DNA of 64,000 bases from positions 124,001-188,000 of the forward strand of contig NZ_JACZEP010000001.1 of assembly GCF_014863355.1 (NCBI RefSeq). The letters run 5' to 3'. The notes under the pieces are model-generated. The model worked only from the letters and a program-made list of their open reading frames with translations. It was not told the origin of the DNA and did no database searches. The stretch comes from Aminobacter carboxidus (lineage in GTDB: Bacteria; Pseudomonadota; Alphaproteobacteria; Rhizobiales; Rhizobiaceae). Of the stretch, positions 23,627 to 32,921 are shown piece by piece (position 1 is the first letter of the stretch; each line of letters begins with the position of its first letter). Both the position numbers and the translations under genes were made by a program.

Positions 23627-26324
23627 CTGCAAGCACTTGAGGCGACTTCAGCATGAGTGTCGCGACACAGAGGCCGTAGTCCTCTGCGACGTGTTTAATG
23701 GCAAACCCGAATTCCCTGCAAATGGCCAGCATTTTCCGGTTCTCGCTGAGGACAATGCCTTCGATCTTGGCGATACCATCGGCACGTGCGTAGTCGATGA
23801 TCTGGCGTAGCAGTTCCCAGCCGAGGCCCTTGCCCTGTAAGTCCGTCCGGACGAGCAGCGCATATTCGGCCACGGCGTGGTCAGGGTCGCATGAGAGGCG
23901 ACTGATGCCTGCGAGCTTGCCACTGGCGGCCTCGATCGCAACGAATGCCATTTCTCGTTCGTAGTCGAGTTGTGTCAGCCGTTTCAGCATCTGGTCGGGA
24001 AAGTTCTTGCGCGGCCCGAGAAATCGGAACCTGAGGTCTTCCTGCGAGACTTGAGCGAGGAACGGTGGATAGAGACTGAAGTCAGTCGGTTTGATGGGTC
24101 TGATGGAATATTCCATCCCATTGAAGTCAACACTCCGCTCCCAGTTTGCTGGGTAGGGACGAATGACGAGATCGGCGTTGGGGCTCGGTTCTTCGACCTT
24201 CGCCGGATCGATTTGGATGCGGGCGTCCAAGGCCATCGCCCCGTCCGCGTCGACCAGGACAGGGTTGATGTCCAATGATGTGATGCACCGAAAATCGACG
24301 ACCAGTTGCGAAATGCTATTCAACGCCGCCAACAGTGCGGCGCGGTTGGCTGGCTCGCGATTGCGGAAGCCGGCCAACAGGCGGCCGGCACGCGTACTGT
24401 CGATCATATCTCCAGCCAGAACATCATCCAGAGGCGGTAGCGCCATCGCGGTGTCGTTCAACACTTCAACTGCAACCCCTCCCGTGCCGAACAGCATGAC
24501 GGGCCCGAATATCGGGTCGCGGTTCATGCCCAAGATCAGTTCATGGGCCTGCCTTCTTATGATCATAGGCTGCACTGAATAGCCGTCCACCGAGGCACCC
24601 GGCATGGCCTTACGGACACGCTGGTAGATGGCCTCAGCGGCATTTTCGGCCGCAGCAGAAGACCCGATATCAAGCACAACGCCGCCGATATCCGACTTGT
24701 GCGAAATGTCCTTGGACAGAAGCTTCACAACGACCTTTTCTGCGGTCAAGAGCATGGTGGCCGCTGCCTGACCAACTTCGGACGGGGAGTTGGCCACCAC
24801 TGTCTTTGGCGTCGGTATCCTGTAGGCCCCGATCACCGTCTTGGCCTCGGGTTCGGTCAGCATGGACCGCCCTTCCTTGGCAACTTGACGGAACACCGAA
24901 CGCGCAAGATCTCGATCCGCGTTGAAAGCGTCGTCGTGGGTTGAGGGCACTCGCATGAGCGCGGCTTGGGCCCGGGACCAGTCGCCGAGATAACAAACTG
25001 CTCGTGCTGCCTCAGCTGTCGTCTCGAAACTGGCGATGCCTGCGTTCTGCAGTATGTCTCTCCCGGCTTTTGCGGTGTTTTCGCCAAGCCAGCACGTGAG
25101 CACCGGTTTGCCATTTATCTTGCCGTCATGCGCAATGGCGGCGACGGCTGCGGCAGCTTCGGTCGCCGACGCGAGTCCCGTGGGACAGTTCAGAACCATC
25201 AGGGCGTCCGTGCCGGCATCGTCCGCCACGGCCTGGATGGCGTCGGTGTATCGACTTGGAGGCGCGTCGCCGATGATGTCGACCGGATTTGCCCGCGACC
25301 ACGTTGAAGGCAGACAAACATTCAGCCTGTCGAAAGTCGCAGACGACAGTTCGGCCAGGTCGCACCCCCGATCCAACAGTTCGTCGAGCGCGAGTACTCC
25401 AGCGCCGCCGCCATTCGTCACGATGCCTACGCGGCTTTGCTGCAGTGGGGCAAAGTGGGCCATGGTCTCGGCTGCATCGAAGAGTTCCAGCAGGCCTTCG
25501 ACACGGAGCACCCCGGCGCGCCTGAAAGCTGCGCTGACAGCGCGATCACCCCCAGCAAGCGCGCCTGTATGCGTAGCGGCAGCCTTGGCGGCCTGTTCAT
25601 GCCGTCCAGATTTTATGGCGATCACGGGTTTGAGGCGCGCTGCGGCGCGCGCCGCCGCCATGAACTTTCGCGGGTTCGGGATCGTCTCGAGATACATGAG
25701 GATGGCGTGCGTAGCAGGGTCGCCAGCAAGCATGTCGAGATAATCTCCGACGTCGACGTCGGCCATTTCCCCCAAGGAGACTACGTGTGAAAAGCCGACA
25801 TTGTTGTCCAGCGCCCAATCCACCAACGCGGTCACGACGGCCCCGGACTGTGAAAGCAGCGCAATCCCGCCAGATCGTGCCGGCTTGTGTGCGAAGCTGG
25901 CATTAAGCTTGAGCGACGGGATCATCAACCCGAGCGTGTTCGGTCCAATTATCCGGAAAAGATTTGGCTCGGCTGCATCGAGCATGGCTTGCTTGAGCCC
26001 GTTTTCAGCGGTGAGACCCGCTGTAATCACGACTGCCGCCTTGCCCCCCTTGTTGCCGAGTTCGCGAATGATGGCTGGAACGGTGGCTGGGGGGGTGACG
26101 ATGACACTGAGGTCCGGAATGCCTGGAAGGTCTTGTGCTTGGCGGTAACAAGGCCTGCCGACGATTTCCCGATATTTTGGATTGACGGGCCATATCTCCC
26201 CTTCATAGCCGCCTTGGGCGATGTTTTCGATGACAACGCGCCCGACAGATCCCTGTCGTGTCGAAGCACCAAAGACAGCCACTGATTTGGGGTGTACTGC
26301 GAATTCAAGATTCCGGATGGTCAA
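23604..26324 (-). CDS. Bifunctional acyl-CoA ligase (ADP-forming type) / GNAT acetyltransferase, Pat type
   Basis: 906-residue protein with a CoA-binding Rossmann domain (1-130), succinyl-CoA ligase-like domains, an ATP-grasp region (about 490-700) and a C-terminal GNAT domain (about 735-890, with the acetyl-CoA loop LQGKGLGWELL). The phosphohistidine of ADP-forming acyl-CoA ligases is present as His252 in ATHTGALAGG, so ATP formation from acetyl-CoA is possible; in Pat of enterobacteria this part is inactive. It could also acetylate lysines such as those of acetyl-CoA synthetase. Start is TTG at 26324, 9 nt after AGGAGG, and a FNR/FixK-type dyad lies about 55 bp upstream. Confidence 0.9.
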   Translation of the reverse strand: MTIRNLEFAVHPKSVAVFGASTRQGSVGRVVIENIAQGGYEGEIWPVNPKYREIVGRPCYRQAQDLPGIPDLSVIVTPPATVPAIIRELGNKGGKAAVVITAGLTAENGLKQAMLDAAEPNLFRIIGPNTLGLMIPSLKLNASFAHKPARSGGIALLSQSGAVVTALVDWALDNNVGFSHVVSLGEMADVDVGDYLDMLAGDPATHAILMYLETIPNPRKFMAAARAAARLKPVIAIKSGRHEQAAKAAATHTGALAGGDRAVSAAFRRAGVLRVEGLLELFDAAETMAHFAPLQQSRVGIVTNGGGAGVLALDELLDRGCDLAELSSATFDRLNVCLPSTWSRANPVDIIGDAPPSRYTDAIQAVADDAGTDALMVLNCPTGLASATEAAAAVAAIAHDGKINGKPVLTCWLGENTAKAGRDILQNAGIASFETTAEAARAVCYLGDWSRAQAALMRVPSTHDDAFNADRDLARSVFRQVAKEGRSMLTEPEAKTVIGAYRIPTPKTVVANSPSEVGQAAATMLLTAEKVVVKLLSKDISHKSDIGGVVLDIGSSAAAENAAEAIYQRVRKAMPGASVDGYSVQPMIIRRQAHELILGMNRDPIFGPVMLFGTGGVAVEVLNDTAMALPPLDDVLAGDMIDSTRAGRLLAGFRNREPANRAALLAALNSISQLVVDFRCITSLDINPVLVDADGAMALDARIQIDPAKVEEPSPNADLVIRPYPANWERSVDFNGMEYSIRPIKPTDFSLYPPFLAQVSQEDLRFRFLGPRKNFPDQMLKRLTQLDYEREMAFVAIEAASGKLAGISRLSCDPDHAVAEYALLVRTDLQGKGLGWELLRQIIDYARADGIAKIEGIVLSENRKMLAICREFGFAIKHVAEDYGLCVATLMLKSPQVLAANPVGAG

Positions 26325-26373
26325 GACGCCTGTCCTCCTGTTGTCACCATAGGCCCATGCGTGCGGAGATGCT

Positions 26374-26387
26374 TTGCTTCAAATCAA
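26374..26387 (-). promoter_or_regulatory. FNR/FixK-type dyad upstream of the Pat-type gene
   Basis: TTGCTTCAAATCAA; read leftward TTGAT-TTGA-AGCAA. Centred about 56 bp upstream of the TTG start at 26324. Confidence 0.5.
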
Positions 26388-26410
26388 CTCCAGCGGTTAG
26401 CTCGATGAGA

Positions 26411-26424
26411 TTGACCTGCGTCAA
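26411..26424 (+). promoter_or_regulatory. FNR/FixK-type anaerobox upstream of the Met-rich protein gene
   Basis: TTGACCTGCGTCAA: full match to TTGAY-N4-RTCAA, centred about 59 bp before the ATG at 26477. It lies in the divergent region shared with the Pat-type gene. Confidence 0.65.
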
Positions 26425-26476
26425 GGCAACAGAGTTGCCGATGTGGTCGACTGAGCTAACACGGGAGGAACTTGTG

Positions 26477-26824
26477 ATGAAGCACCTGATCAGATTGTCA
26501 CTGGGCGCCGCGATCGCAATTGCTGCGATGGCTGGTGGCACGTTCGCGCAAATGCACGGCCCCTTGATGTTCCAAGGGCACGAGATGATGTCGGCCGACG
26601 ACATGACCAAGATGATTGACAGGATGCACAATGCGAAGACCGAAGCGGAATGTGGCGCGATCCGAGCCGAGCATTGGCAGTTGATGCAGAAACGGGCAGA
26701 GGAAATGGGGATCAAGCTCCCGACGGAACACAAATGGGAAAACATGCCGCTCGGATGTGGTCCTGGCATGATGGGCGGCAGCGGGGTCCCCGGTACCCAA
26801 AACAATGATTCAACGGCCAAGTGA
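26477..26824 (+). CDS. Small exported Met/His-rich protein
   Basis: 115-residue protein with a signal peptide (MKHLIRLSLGAAIAIAAMAG ending GTFAQ) and a mature part rich in Met and His (MHGPLMFQGHEMMSADDMTK, later GPGMMGGSG). The frame is open from 26258, but GGGAGGA before the ATG at 26477 and the signal peptide decide the start. Met-rich periplasmic proteins often bind copper or other soft metals. The downstream metal P-type ATPase supports a joint role in metal handling. I do not recognise a named family. Confidence 0.75.
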   Translation: MKHLIRLSLGAAIAIAAMAGGTFAQMHGPLMFQGHEMMSADDMTKMIDRMHNAKTEAECGAIRAEHWQLMQKRAEEMGIKLPTEHKWENMPLGCGPGMMGGSGVPGTQNNDSTAK

Positions 26825-26880
26825 GCTTGTCGCATTCGCGTTTCGTCGCCGGGGAGGGCGGCCAGAGCCGGAGGAATGCC

Positions 26881-28740
26881 GTGAACGAACCGCTGCTCCG
26901 GAAATCTTTGCTTGGAATTGCTGTCGCCGGCTTGGCGGCTGGGCTTGCCGGCGTGTTGGGAGTCCAGCTTCCGCTTCCATCTGAAAGTGTATGGGCGCTG
27001 GCCACCTTGCCGGTAATCGCCGCGCTAGCGGTGTCCATCTTCCGCGATGTATTTGCTGGTCGCCTTGGCGTTGACGCGATCGCATTGCTTTCGATGACAG
27101 CGGCACTGTTGTTCGACGAAGCCTTGGCCGCTGTTGTCGTGGCGATCATGTATACGGGCGGCAACGTGCTCGAGGACTATGCACGGGGGCGCGCCGAGCG
27201 TGATCTGAAGGCGCTGACTGATAGGTCACCCCGGATTGCGCATCGCAGGTCCGGGGAACGTTTTGAGAGCATTCCGGTCGAACAGGTCTCAGTCGACGAC
27301 GAGCTCATGGTACGAGCTGGTGAGGTGCTGCCCGTCGATGGTGTGCTGCTCGACGACGCCAGAATTGACGAGTCTGCGATAACCGGCGAGCCGTTTCCAA
27401 TGGTCTGCAAGCGCGGCGATGTGTTGCGCAGTGGGACAGTAAATGCAGGTGAGATGTTTCACATGCGTGCGTCCGCGCTGGCAGGCCAAAGTACCTATGC
27501 CGGCATCGTAAGAATGGTCGAGGCGGCTCAGACAGCCAGGGCTCCGTTCATTCGCATGGCGGATCGTTTTGCATTGATATTGCTACCGCTGACACTGATG
27601 GTGGCGGCCCTTGCCTGGTACGCCTCGAGCGATCCCATCCGGGCACTTGCGGTTCTTGTGGTTGCGACACCTTGTCCGCTCATCCTGGCTGCACCGATCG
27701 CATTTATTGCCGGGGTATCACGTGCGGCTCGGCACGGCATTTTGATGAAAGGAAGCACCGCCCTGGAGGCTCTCGCCAAAGCCCGGACGGCAGTTTTCGA
27801 CAAGACTGGCACGCTGACTTACGGCGGAGCTCAACTCGTGGAGATGGAAGTCGCGCCGGGACGTGACAGCGACGAGCTTTTCGGGTTGTTGGCCTCTTTG
27901 GAACAGGCCTCCCATCACGTCCTGGCCGATGCAATCGTTGCTCTCGCCAAAAACAGGGGCCTCAACCTGTTTCGGCCTGAACGGGTTGTCGAGTATCGCG
28001 GATCGGGCCTCAAGGGGATTGTGTGTGGTGTGAGTGTATCCGCAGGCTCTCAATCGCTCATCCTTGCCGGCCGTGACTTGCCTGCATGGGCTGAAAGGAT
28101 CGTCGCCCGTTACAAAGGCCAGCCAGCGTTGGCCGTCTATGTCGCAGTCGACGAGCGGCTGGTTGCCATCCTTGTCCTGGGAGACGGGCTGCGTGCCGAC
28201 GCGGTCGACGCCTTGTCACGGCTCAGGCGCGCGGGGATCACCCGCAGCCTGATGCTTACGGGGGATGATGCCGAGACCGCCAATCGGATCGGTGGGACAC
28301 TCGGTTTTGACCGGATCGTTGCGGATGCGTCGCCGGCCGACAAGGTTAGGCTTATCAAAGCAGAAACCCTTGCGGCGCCGACAATGATGGTTGGCGATGG
28401 CATCAATGATGCCCCGGCGTTGGCCACCGCGACGGTGGGTATTGCGATGGGCGCCCGAGGTGCCACTGCTTCATCCGAAGCCGCTGACGTCATTGTGTTG
28501 ACCGATCACTTGGGGCCTGTCGCTGATGCTGTTGCTATTGCACATCGGACAACGACCATCGCAAAGCAGAGCATAGTTGTGGGGCTGGCACTGTCTGGCG
28601 CGGCGATGATCGCGGCAGCATTCGGCTTGATCACACCTGTCGCAGGCGCTCTTCTGCAAGAGGGAATTGATGTGGCCGTAATCCTGAATGCGCTGCGCGC
28701 CCTTGGTGGCGACCAAATTCTAAAGGCGAGGTACGGGTAG
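26881..28740 (+). CDS. Heavy-metal translocating P-type ATPase (P1B), no N-terminal metal domain
   Basis: About 619 residues with the phosphorylation motif DKTGTLT, the actuator loop ITGEPFP, the hinge VGDGINDAPAL and the metal-site motif TPCPL in place of the CPC of copper pumps. There is no heavy-metal-associated domain. The usual P1B His-Pro dipeptide is His-Val here (QASHHVLADAIV), which marks an unusual subgroup. The frame is open from GTG 26821, overlapping the previous stop, but GGAGG sits 6 nt before GTG 26881, so I prefer that start. The metal is uncertain; the Met-rich protein just upstream is probably a partner. Confidence 0.9.
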   Translation: MNEPLLRKSLLGIAVAGLAAGLAGVLGVQLPLPSESVWALATLPVIAALAVSIFRDVFAGRLGVDAIALLSMTAALLFDEALAAVVVAIMYTGGNVLEDYARGRAERDLKALTDRSPRIAHRRSGERFESIPVEQVSVDDELMVRAGEVLPVDGVLLDDARIDESAITGEPFPMVCKRGDVLRSGTVNAGEMFHMRASALAGQSTYAGIVRMVEAAQTARAPFIRMADRFALILLPLTLMVAALAWYASSDPIRALAVLVVATPCPLILAAPIAFIAGVSRAARHGILMKGSTALEALAKARTAVFDKTGTLTYGGAQLVEMEVAPGRDSDELFGLLASLEQASHHVLADAIVALAKNRGLNLFRPERVVEYRGSGLKGIVCGVSVSAGSQSLILAGRDLPAWAERIVARYKGQPALAVYVAVDERLVAILVLGDGLRADAVDALSRLRRAGITRSLMLTGDDAETANRIGGTLGFDRIVADASPADKVRLIKAETLAAPTMMVGDGINDAPALATATVGIAMGARGATASSEAADVIVLTDHLGPVADAVAIAHRTTTIAKQSIVVGLALSGAAMIAAAFGLITPVAGALLQEGIDVAVILNALRALGGDQILKARYG

Positions 28741-28856
28741 ATTTGCAGGCGGAGCCGGTCGGAATGTGCCCGGTCCAGTGACCAAGCCGTTGACAAGACG
28801 ATGACCCAATGGCCACTCAAGCGCTTGTCCGTTTCAGTGTACTGAGGAGCGCATAG

Positions 28857-30113
28857 ATGATGGACGAGATCATTGCCCGTCTCGGCCTTGCGCTCGCTAT
28901 CGGCCTTCTGGTTGGCCTTGAACGAGGTTGGCAGGAAAGAAACGCACCAGATCGAAGCCGGACCGCGGGCATTCGCACTTTCGGAATCTCGGGGCTGTTG
29001 GGCGGTGTCCTCGCAGCCCTGGCCCAGGCATTCAACACGCCATCAATGCTTGTTGCAGGTTTCCTCGGGTTTACTGTGGTCCTTGCTTGGTACAAGGCGC
29101 GCGAGGCAGTTCACGATGAAGATTTCAGCGTCACGGGAGTGGTCGCTGGGCTGGCAGTTTTTGCACTCGGGGCGCTGGCGGTGGCTGGTGACTATCGTGC
29201 CGCGGCAGCGGGCGGCGCCGCATTGGCAGCGGTGCTGGCCAGTCGCGAATTGCTGCATGGTCTTCTGCGGCGGCTGACTTGGGTGGAACTCCGTTCGGCT
29301 CTTATCCTTGCGGTCATGACGACGGTCGTTCTGCCCCTATTGCCGGATAGGACAGTCGATCCTTGGGGTGGGTTCAATCCGCGCGAGGTCTGGATCTTCA
29401 CTGTCTTGATCGCTGCGATCTCATACGCGGGTTATGTCGCGGTGCGCGTGTTCGGTCCGACGCGGGGACTGTTGGTAAGTGCAGTGACTGGAGCGGTTGT
29501 TTCGTCCACCGCTGTCACTGTCGCGCTGGCGCGTTCGGCCACCGCTGTCAGCGGTGTATCGTCGCTTGCAGGAGCAGCTTGCCTTGCGGCCCTGGTTTCG
29601 ATCGTTCGCGTGATGGTTATCGTGCTTATGTTGGAGCCAGCTGTTGCAGTAGGTGCGGCACCAGTGGCGCTCACTGCAGCTTCGGTTTTCGCGGTTGGCG
29701 GGCTGTTCCTTCTGTCGCGAGTTGGCGACCGTAAGGTCGCCGAAGCCCCCATGCGCAATCCCTTCGAACTTGGTCCTTTGCTTGTATTTGCCGCCTTTTT
29801 CGCTGTTGCCTCGGTGTTAAGTGCCTTGCTCGCCGGCTTCGTCGGCAGCAGTGGTGTGCTCGCGGTCTCGGTCGTTTCAGCGCTTTTCGATGTCGATATC
29901 GCGGTCCTGAGTGCGCTTCGCCTGGCTAAGGACGTTGCTTCCACCCAGGTCGCCACGCTGGCCGTACTGCTCGCACTTGCAGTGAACGCGATTGGACGTC
30001 TCGGATTGGCGATGATTTCCGGTCCGTTTCGGTTTTCGGCGCCCCTGCTTGTAGTGACCGCCATCGCGTTCGTATTCGGCATCGCCGGCCTGACGTTGGG
30101 GGCTGCGTTCTAG
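28857..30113 (+). CDS. MgtC/SapB and DUF4010 membrane protein
   Basis: 418-residue inner-membrane protein. The N-terminal MgtC/SapB part (about 1-130) has the family motif GLALAIGLLVGLERGWQER, and the rest is DUF4010 with many hydrophobic helices. MgtC proteins are linked to magnesium limitation and intracellular survival; the function of the long DUF4010 form is unknown. It follows the P-type ATPase after 116 bp on the same strand and could belong to the same transcript. Confidence 0.87.
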   Translation: MMDEIIARLGLALAIGLLVGLERGWQERNAPDRSRTAGIRTFGISGLLGGVLAALAQAFNTPSMLVAGFLGFTVVLAWYKAREAVHDEDFSVTGVVAGLAVFALGALAVAGDYRAAAAGGAALAAVLASRELLHGLLRRLTWVELRSALILAVMTTVVLPLLPDRTVDPWGGFNPREVWIFTVLIAAISYAGYVAVRVFGPTRGLLVSAVTGAVVSSTAVTVALARSATAVSGVSSLAGAACLAALVSIVRVMVIVLMLEPAVAVGAAPVALTAASVFAVGGLFLLSRVGDRKVAEAPMRNPFELGPLLVFAAFFAVASVLSALLAGFVGSSGVLAVSVVSALFDVDIAVLSALRLAKDVASTQVATLAVLLALAVNAIGRLGLAMISGPFRFSAPLLVVTAIAFVFGIAGLTLGAAF

Positions 30114-30132
30114 CAGGATTGCAACAGTCGAT

Positions 30133-30146
30133 TTGACGCGGATCAA
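30133..30146 (+). promoter_or_regulatory. FNR/FixK-type anaerobox upstream of the 128-residue unknown protein
   Basis: TTGACGCGGATCAA: full match to TTGAY-N4-RTCAA, centred about 56 bp before the ATG at 30196. Confidence 0.65.
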
Positions 30147-30195
30147 GGCCATTTGCAGGCCATAGGCTATTTCAGGGCAAAGAAAGGACTTTGCC

Positions 30196-30582
30196 ATGAC
30201 GTCTTTGAAAGATCTCACGCCCAATTTTCGCAACGTTCGGCTGCTGCTCGCACGCGAAAAGGGTCATCCCGGTGGAGAACAGGACGTCGGCTACGACCTG
30301 CTGATCCCTCTGGATGGTGAAAGCCGGATCGATGCTGCCGACTGGAAGAAACACCAAACGGTCTGCCGCGTCAGAAAATTCAGTGCAGATATGGAGGACC
30401 GCATCGGATTGCTCAGGCGCAAGCCGGGGGGACAATGGTTCTTTGACTTTTCCGAAGGCGACAAGGATGACGAGATCGGATTTCGCCTGGGAGAGGAACG
30501 GTTCGCTGTTGGCGAATATGTCTCTGTCGGCCCCAAGGGGGCAATACACACCTATCAGATCGCGAGGGTGGAGCGACCCTGA
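30196..30582 (+). CDS. Conserved-looking hypothetical protein, low-oxygen linked
   Basis: 128-residue soluble protein without signal peptide or membrane segment, beginning MTSLKDLTPNFRNVRLLLAR and ending YQIARVERP. It has a strong ribosome-binding site (AAAGGA) and a well-placed FNR/FixK-type dyad. A central run FDFSEGDKDDEIGFRLGEER looks like a beta-rich domain. I recognise no family. Position between MgtC and fixL, with its own dyad, argues that it is real and expressed at low oxygen. Confidence 0.7.
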   Translation: MTSLKDLTPNFRNVRLLLAREKGHPGGEQDVGYDLLIPLDGESRIDAADWKKHQTVCRVRKFSADMEDRIGLLRRKPGGQWFFDFSEGDKDDEIGFRLGEERFAVGEYVSVGPKGAIHTYQIARVERP

Positions 30583-30694
30583 TCCGCGCACAGTTGCTAT
30601 GGTCCTTCGACGCGCCGCGATGTAACGTCAAGCGCAACGTGTGACCAGCCGATCACGAATTGGACCCCGGCCATGGCAGCATTGAGACAAGGTC

Positions 30695-32206
30695 GTGGTT
30701 GAAGCCGCAAGCTTGAAGCCACTGCGCAGCTACGTTTTCCCGCTCCGTTACCATGGGAAGGCATCCTATCTTCTTGCGGTGGCGGTGGTCGGCGCCGCCC
30801 TGCTCCTTCGTCTGGGGCTGCAGGGTGCCCTTGCAGATCGCGTGATCTTTACGTTGTTCGTTCCGGCGATCCTCGCCGCCTCCATAGCCGGCGGTATCGG
30901 GCCTGGGCTGCTGGCTGTCGTCATGTCGTTGTCTGCAGCTTTATACATCGGCGGCCTTCAGCTTACGGGCGACACGGATGTTCTCGTTTTCGTGGTGTTT
31001 GCGCTGGTCGGGCTGGCAATTGTTGGAATGGGCAATCTCTTGCATCGCGCCTGGAGTGCCGTCGAGGAGACAAAACGCACGCTCGATGAGCGCGAAGCTC
31101 ACTTGAGGTCAATCTTGGACACAGTGCTCGATGCAACCATCGTCATCGAGAAGGACGGCACAATAGTTTCCTTCAACGCGGCAGCCATCCGGCAATTCGG
31201 CTATCAGGAGGATGAGGTCAGGGGGCAAAACGTGCGCATGCTCATGCCCGAACCTTATAGGAACGGTCATGATGGCTACATTCAACGCTATCTGACCACT
31301 GGCGAGAAGCGCATCATCGGTGTCGACCGTGTTGTGGTTGGCCGCCGCAAGGACGGTTCGACGTTTCCTATGAAACTTGCTGTCGGCGAAATGAAGTCTG
31401 GTAACAAGACATATTTTACCGGGTTTGTCCGCGATTTGACGGAGCGTGAGGAGTCTGCGACGCGATTGCAGGAAATCCAGGACGAATTGGCCAGGCTCTC
31501 CCGGCTCAACGAGCTTGGGGAGATGGCTTCGACACTTGCGCATGAACTCAATCAACCTTTGTCGGTGATTGCAAACTACGCCCAAGGATCCATGCGCATG
31601 CTGCGCGAAAGCCCGCAGAAGGCAGCATCCCACTTGCCAGAAGCTCTTGAGGAGATCTCGACGCAATCGCTTCGGGCGGGCGAGATCATCCGTCATCTCC
31701 GCGAATTCGTGATGCGCGGCGAGACAGAAAAGGCTCCCCAGGACATCCGAAAGCTCGTCGAGGAGGCTGGAGCGCTAGCCCTTATGGGATCGAGAGAACG
31801 CGGCGTTCGATCGGTTTTCGACTTCGCGCCTGGTGCGGGTATGGTGATGGTCGATGCGATCCAGATTCAGCAGGTTCTTACAAATCTCATGCGCAACGCC
31901 ATGGAGGCAATGCGCGACAGCGAGGTACGTCTTCTCTCCGTGCGAACATTTCTTGGAGAGCCAGGTGAAGTCGCCGTTGAGGTGTCCGACACTGGGCCAG
32001 GAATTCCCGATGAAGTCGCAGCCCGTCTGTTCAAACCCTTTGTCACCACCAAGCCAAGCGGAATGGGCATCGGTCTGTCGATTGCTAAGCGCATCGTCGA
32101 AGCCCATGCTGGCATCATAAGCATGAGAAGAAACGCTCACGGGGGCGTGACTTTCCGATTTACGTTGCCTGCTTATGACGAGGGGGGAGCCAATGGACAA
32201 GGGTGA
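30695..32206 (+). CDS. fixL: Oxygen-sensing histidine kinase FixL
   Basis: 503-residue membrane sensor. Four N-terminal transmembrane helices (about 25-117) are followed by a PAS domain with the heme-pocket features of FixL: candidate proximal His192 in [12 protein letters not shown] and Arg212 in [19 protein letters not shown]. Their spacing of 20 equals that of His200/Arg220 in Bradyrhizobium FixL. The kinase core has His283 in [12 protein letters not shown], an N box ([10 protein letters not shown]) and a G box (DTGPGIP). It is inactive when O2 binds heme and phosphorylates FixJ at low O2. It overlaps fixJ by 14 bp. Confidence 0.93.
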   Translation: MVEAASLKPLRSYVFPLRYHGKASYLLAVAVVGAALLLRLGLQGALADRVIFTLFVPAILAASIAGGIGPGLLAVVMSLSAALYIGGLQLTGDTDVLVFVVFALVGLAIVGMGNLLHRAWSAVEETKRTLDEREAHLRSILDTVLDATIVIEKDGTIVSFNAAAIRQFGYQEDEVRGQNVRMLMPEPYRNGHDGYIQRYLTTGEKRIIGVDRVVVGRRKDGSTFPMKLAVGEMKSGNKTYFTGFVRDLTEREESATRLQEIQDELARLSRLNELGEMASTLAHELNQPLSVIANYAQGSMRMLRESPQKAASHLPEALEEISTQSLRAGEIIRHLREFVMRGETEKAPQDIRKLVEEAGALALMGSRERGVRSVFDFAPGAGMVMVDAIQIQQVLTNLMRNAMEAMRDSEVRLLSVRTFLGEPGEVAVEVSDTGPGIPDEVAARLFKPFVTTKPSGMGIGLSIAKRIVEAHAGIISMRRNAHGGVTFRFTLPAYDEGGANGQG

Positions 32207-32828
32207 CTACGTCGTTCATCTCGTCGACGACGAGGAACCTGTCAGAAAGTCATTGGTGTTCTTGCTGACAATGGCTGGATACACTGTACGACAACATGAA
32301 TCTGCAACGGCGTTCCTGTCCGTCGCCTCAACAATAAACAATGGATGTCTGGTGACCGATCTGCGTATGCCAGACCTGGATGGGATCGAACTGCTTCGGC
32401 GCCTTCGCCAACTGCCTTCGTCCATTCCAACCATTGTAATTACTGGACACGGGGACGTCCCGCTGGCGGTTGAAGCGATGAAGGCCGGTGCGCTCGATTT
32501 TATCGAGAAGCCATTCAAGGAAGAAATTCTGGCCGCTGCGATTGATCGCGCGGCCGCCAGCCTTGGCAAAGTCGCAGTCCATGAAGACATTTCCGCCATT
32601 CGAGCTCGGGCCGCCTCCTTGAGCGAGCGGGAGCGTGAGGTGTTTTCGGCCGTTGTCGCGGGGCTCCCAAACAAGACAATCGCTTACGATCTTGACATCA
32701 GCCCGCGTACGGTTGAGGTCCATCGGGCCAACGTGATGTCCAAGATGGAAGCCAAAAGCCTGCCCGACCTCGTCCGAATGGCGCTCGAGGCTGGGCTGGA
32801 CTCAAGTAAAGAGCATCAGACTGGATGA
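32193..32828 (+). CDS. fixJ: Response regulator FixJ
   Basis: 211-residue two-domain regulator. The receiver has the acidic pair DDEE at 12-15, phosphoacceptor Asp56 in [13 protein letters not shown] and a conserved Lys in FIEKPFKEE. The LuxR-type helix-turn-helix includes [20 protein letters not shown] and [14 protein letters not shown]. The ATG at 32193 follows a GGGGGGAG ribosome-binding site and overlaps the end of fixL, so the pair is co-translated. It should activate fixK-type genes at low oxygen. Confidence 0.93.
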   Translation: MDKGDYVVHLVDDEEPVRKSLVFLLTMAGYTVRQHESATAFLSVASTINNGCLVTDLRMPDLDGIELLRRLRQLPSSIPTIVITGHGDVPLAVEAMKAGALDFIEKPFKEEILAAAIDRAAASLGKVAVHEDISAIRARAASLSEREREVFSAVVAGLPNKTIAYDLDISPRTVEVHRANVMSKMEAKSLPDLVRMALEAGLDSSKEHQTG

Positions 32829-32831
32829 CGG

Positions 32832-32845
32832 CTACGTACTCTCCC
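32832..32845 (+). promoter_or_regulatory. Candidate FixJ-binding site before the fixK-like gene
   Basis: CTACGTACTCTCCC, 77-90 bp before the ATG at 32922, resembles as I remember it the fixK promoter element of Sinorhizobium meliloti (TACGTA core followed by a C-rich arm). It is located where FixJ control of this gene would be expected. Confidence 0.4.
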
Positions 32846-32921
32846 GTAGGGACATAACCGAATTTTCCAGCTGTCCGAATTGCGCGATAGATCTCTCGAC
32901 ACTGGCTTCCGGGAGAGCGCC

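Noticed and set aside
26258-26476. N-terminal extension of the Met-rich protein
   Set aside because: The extension runs through both oxygen-type dyads, and the signal peptide plus ribosome-binding site place the start at 26477.
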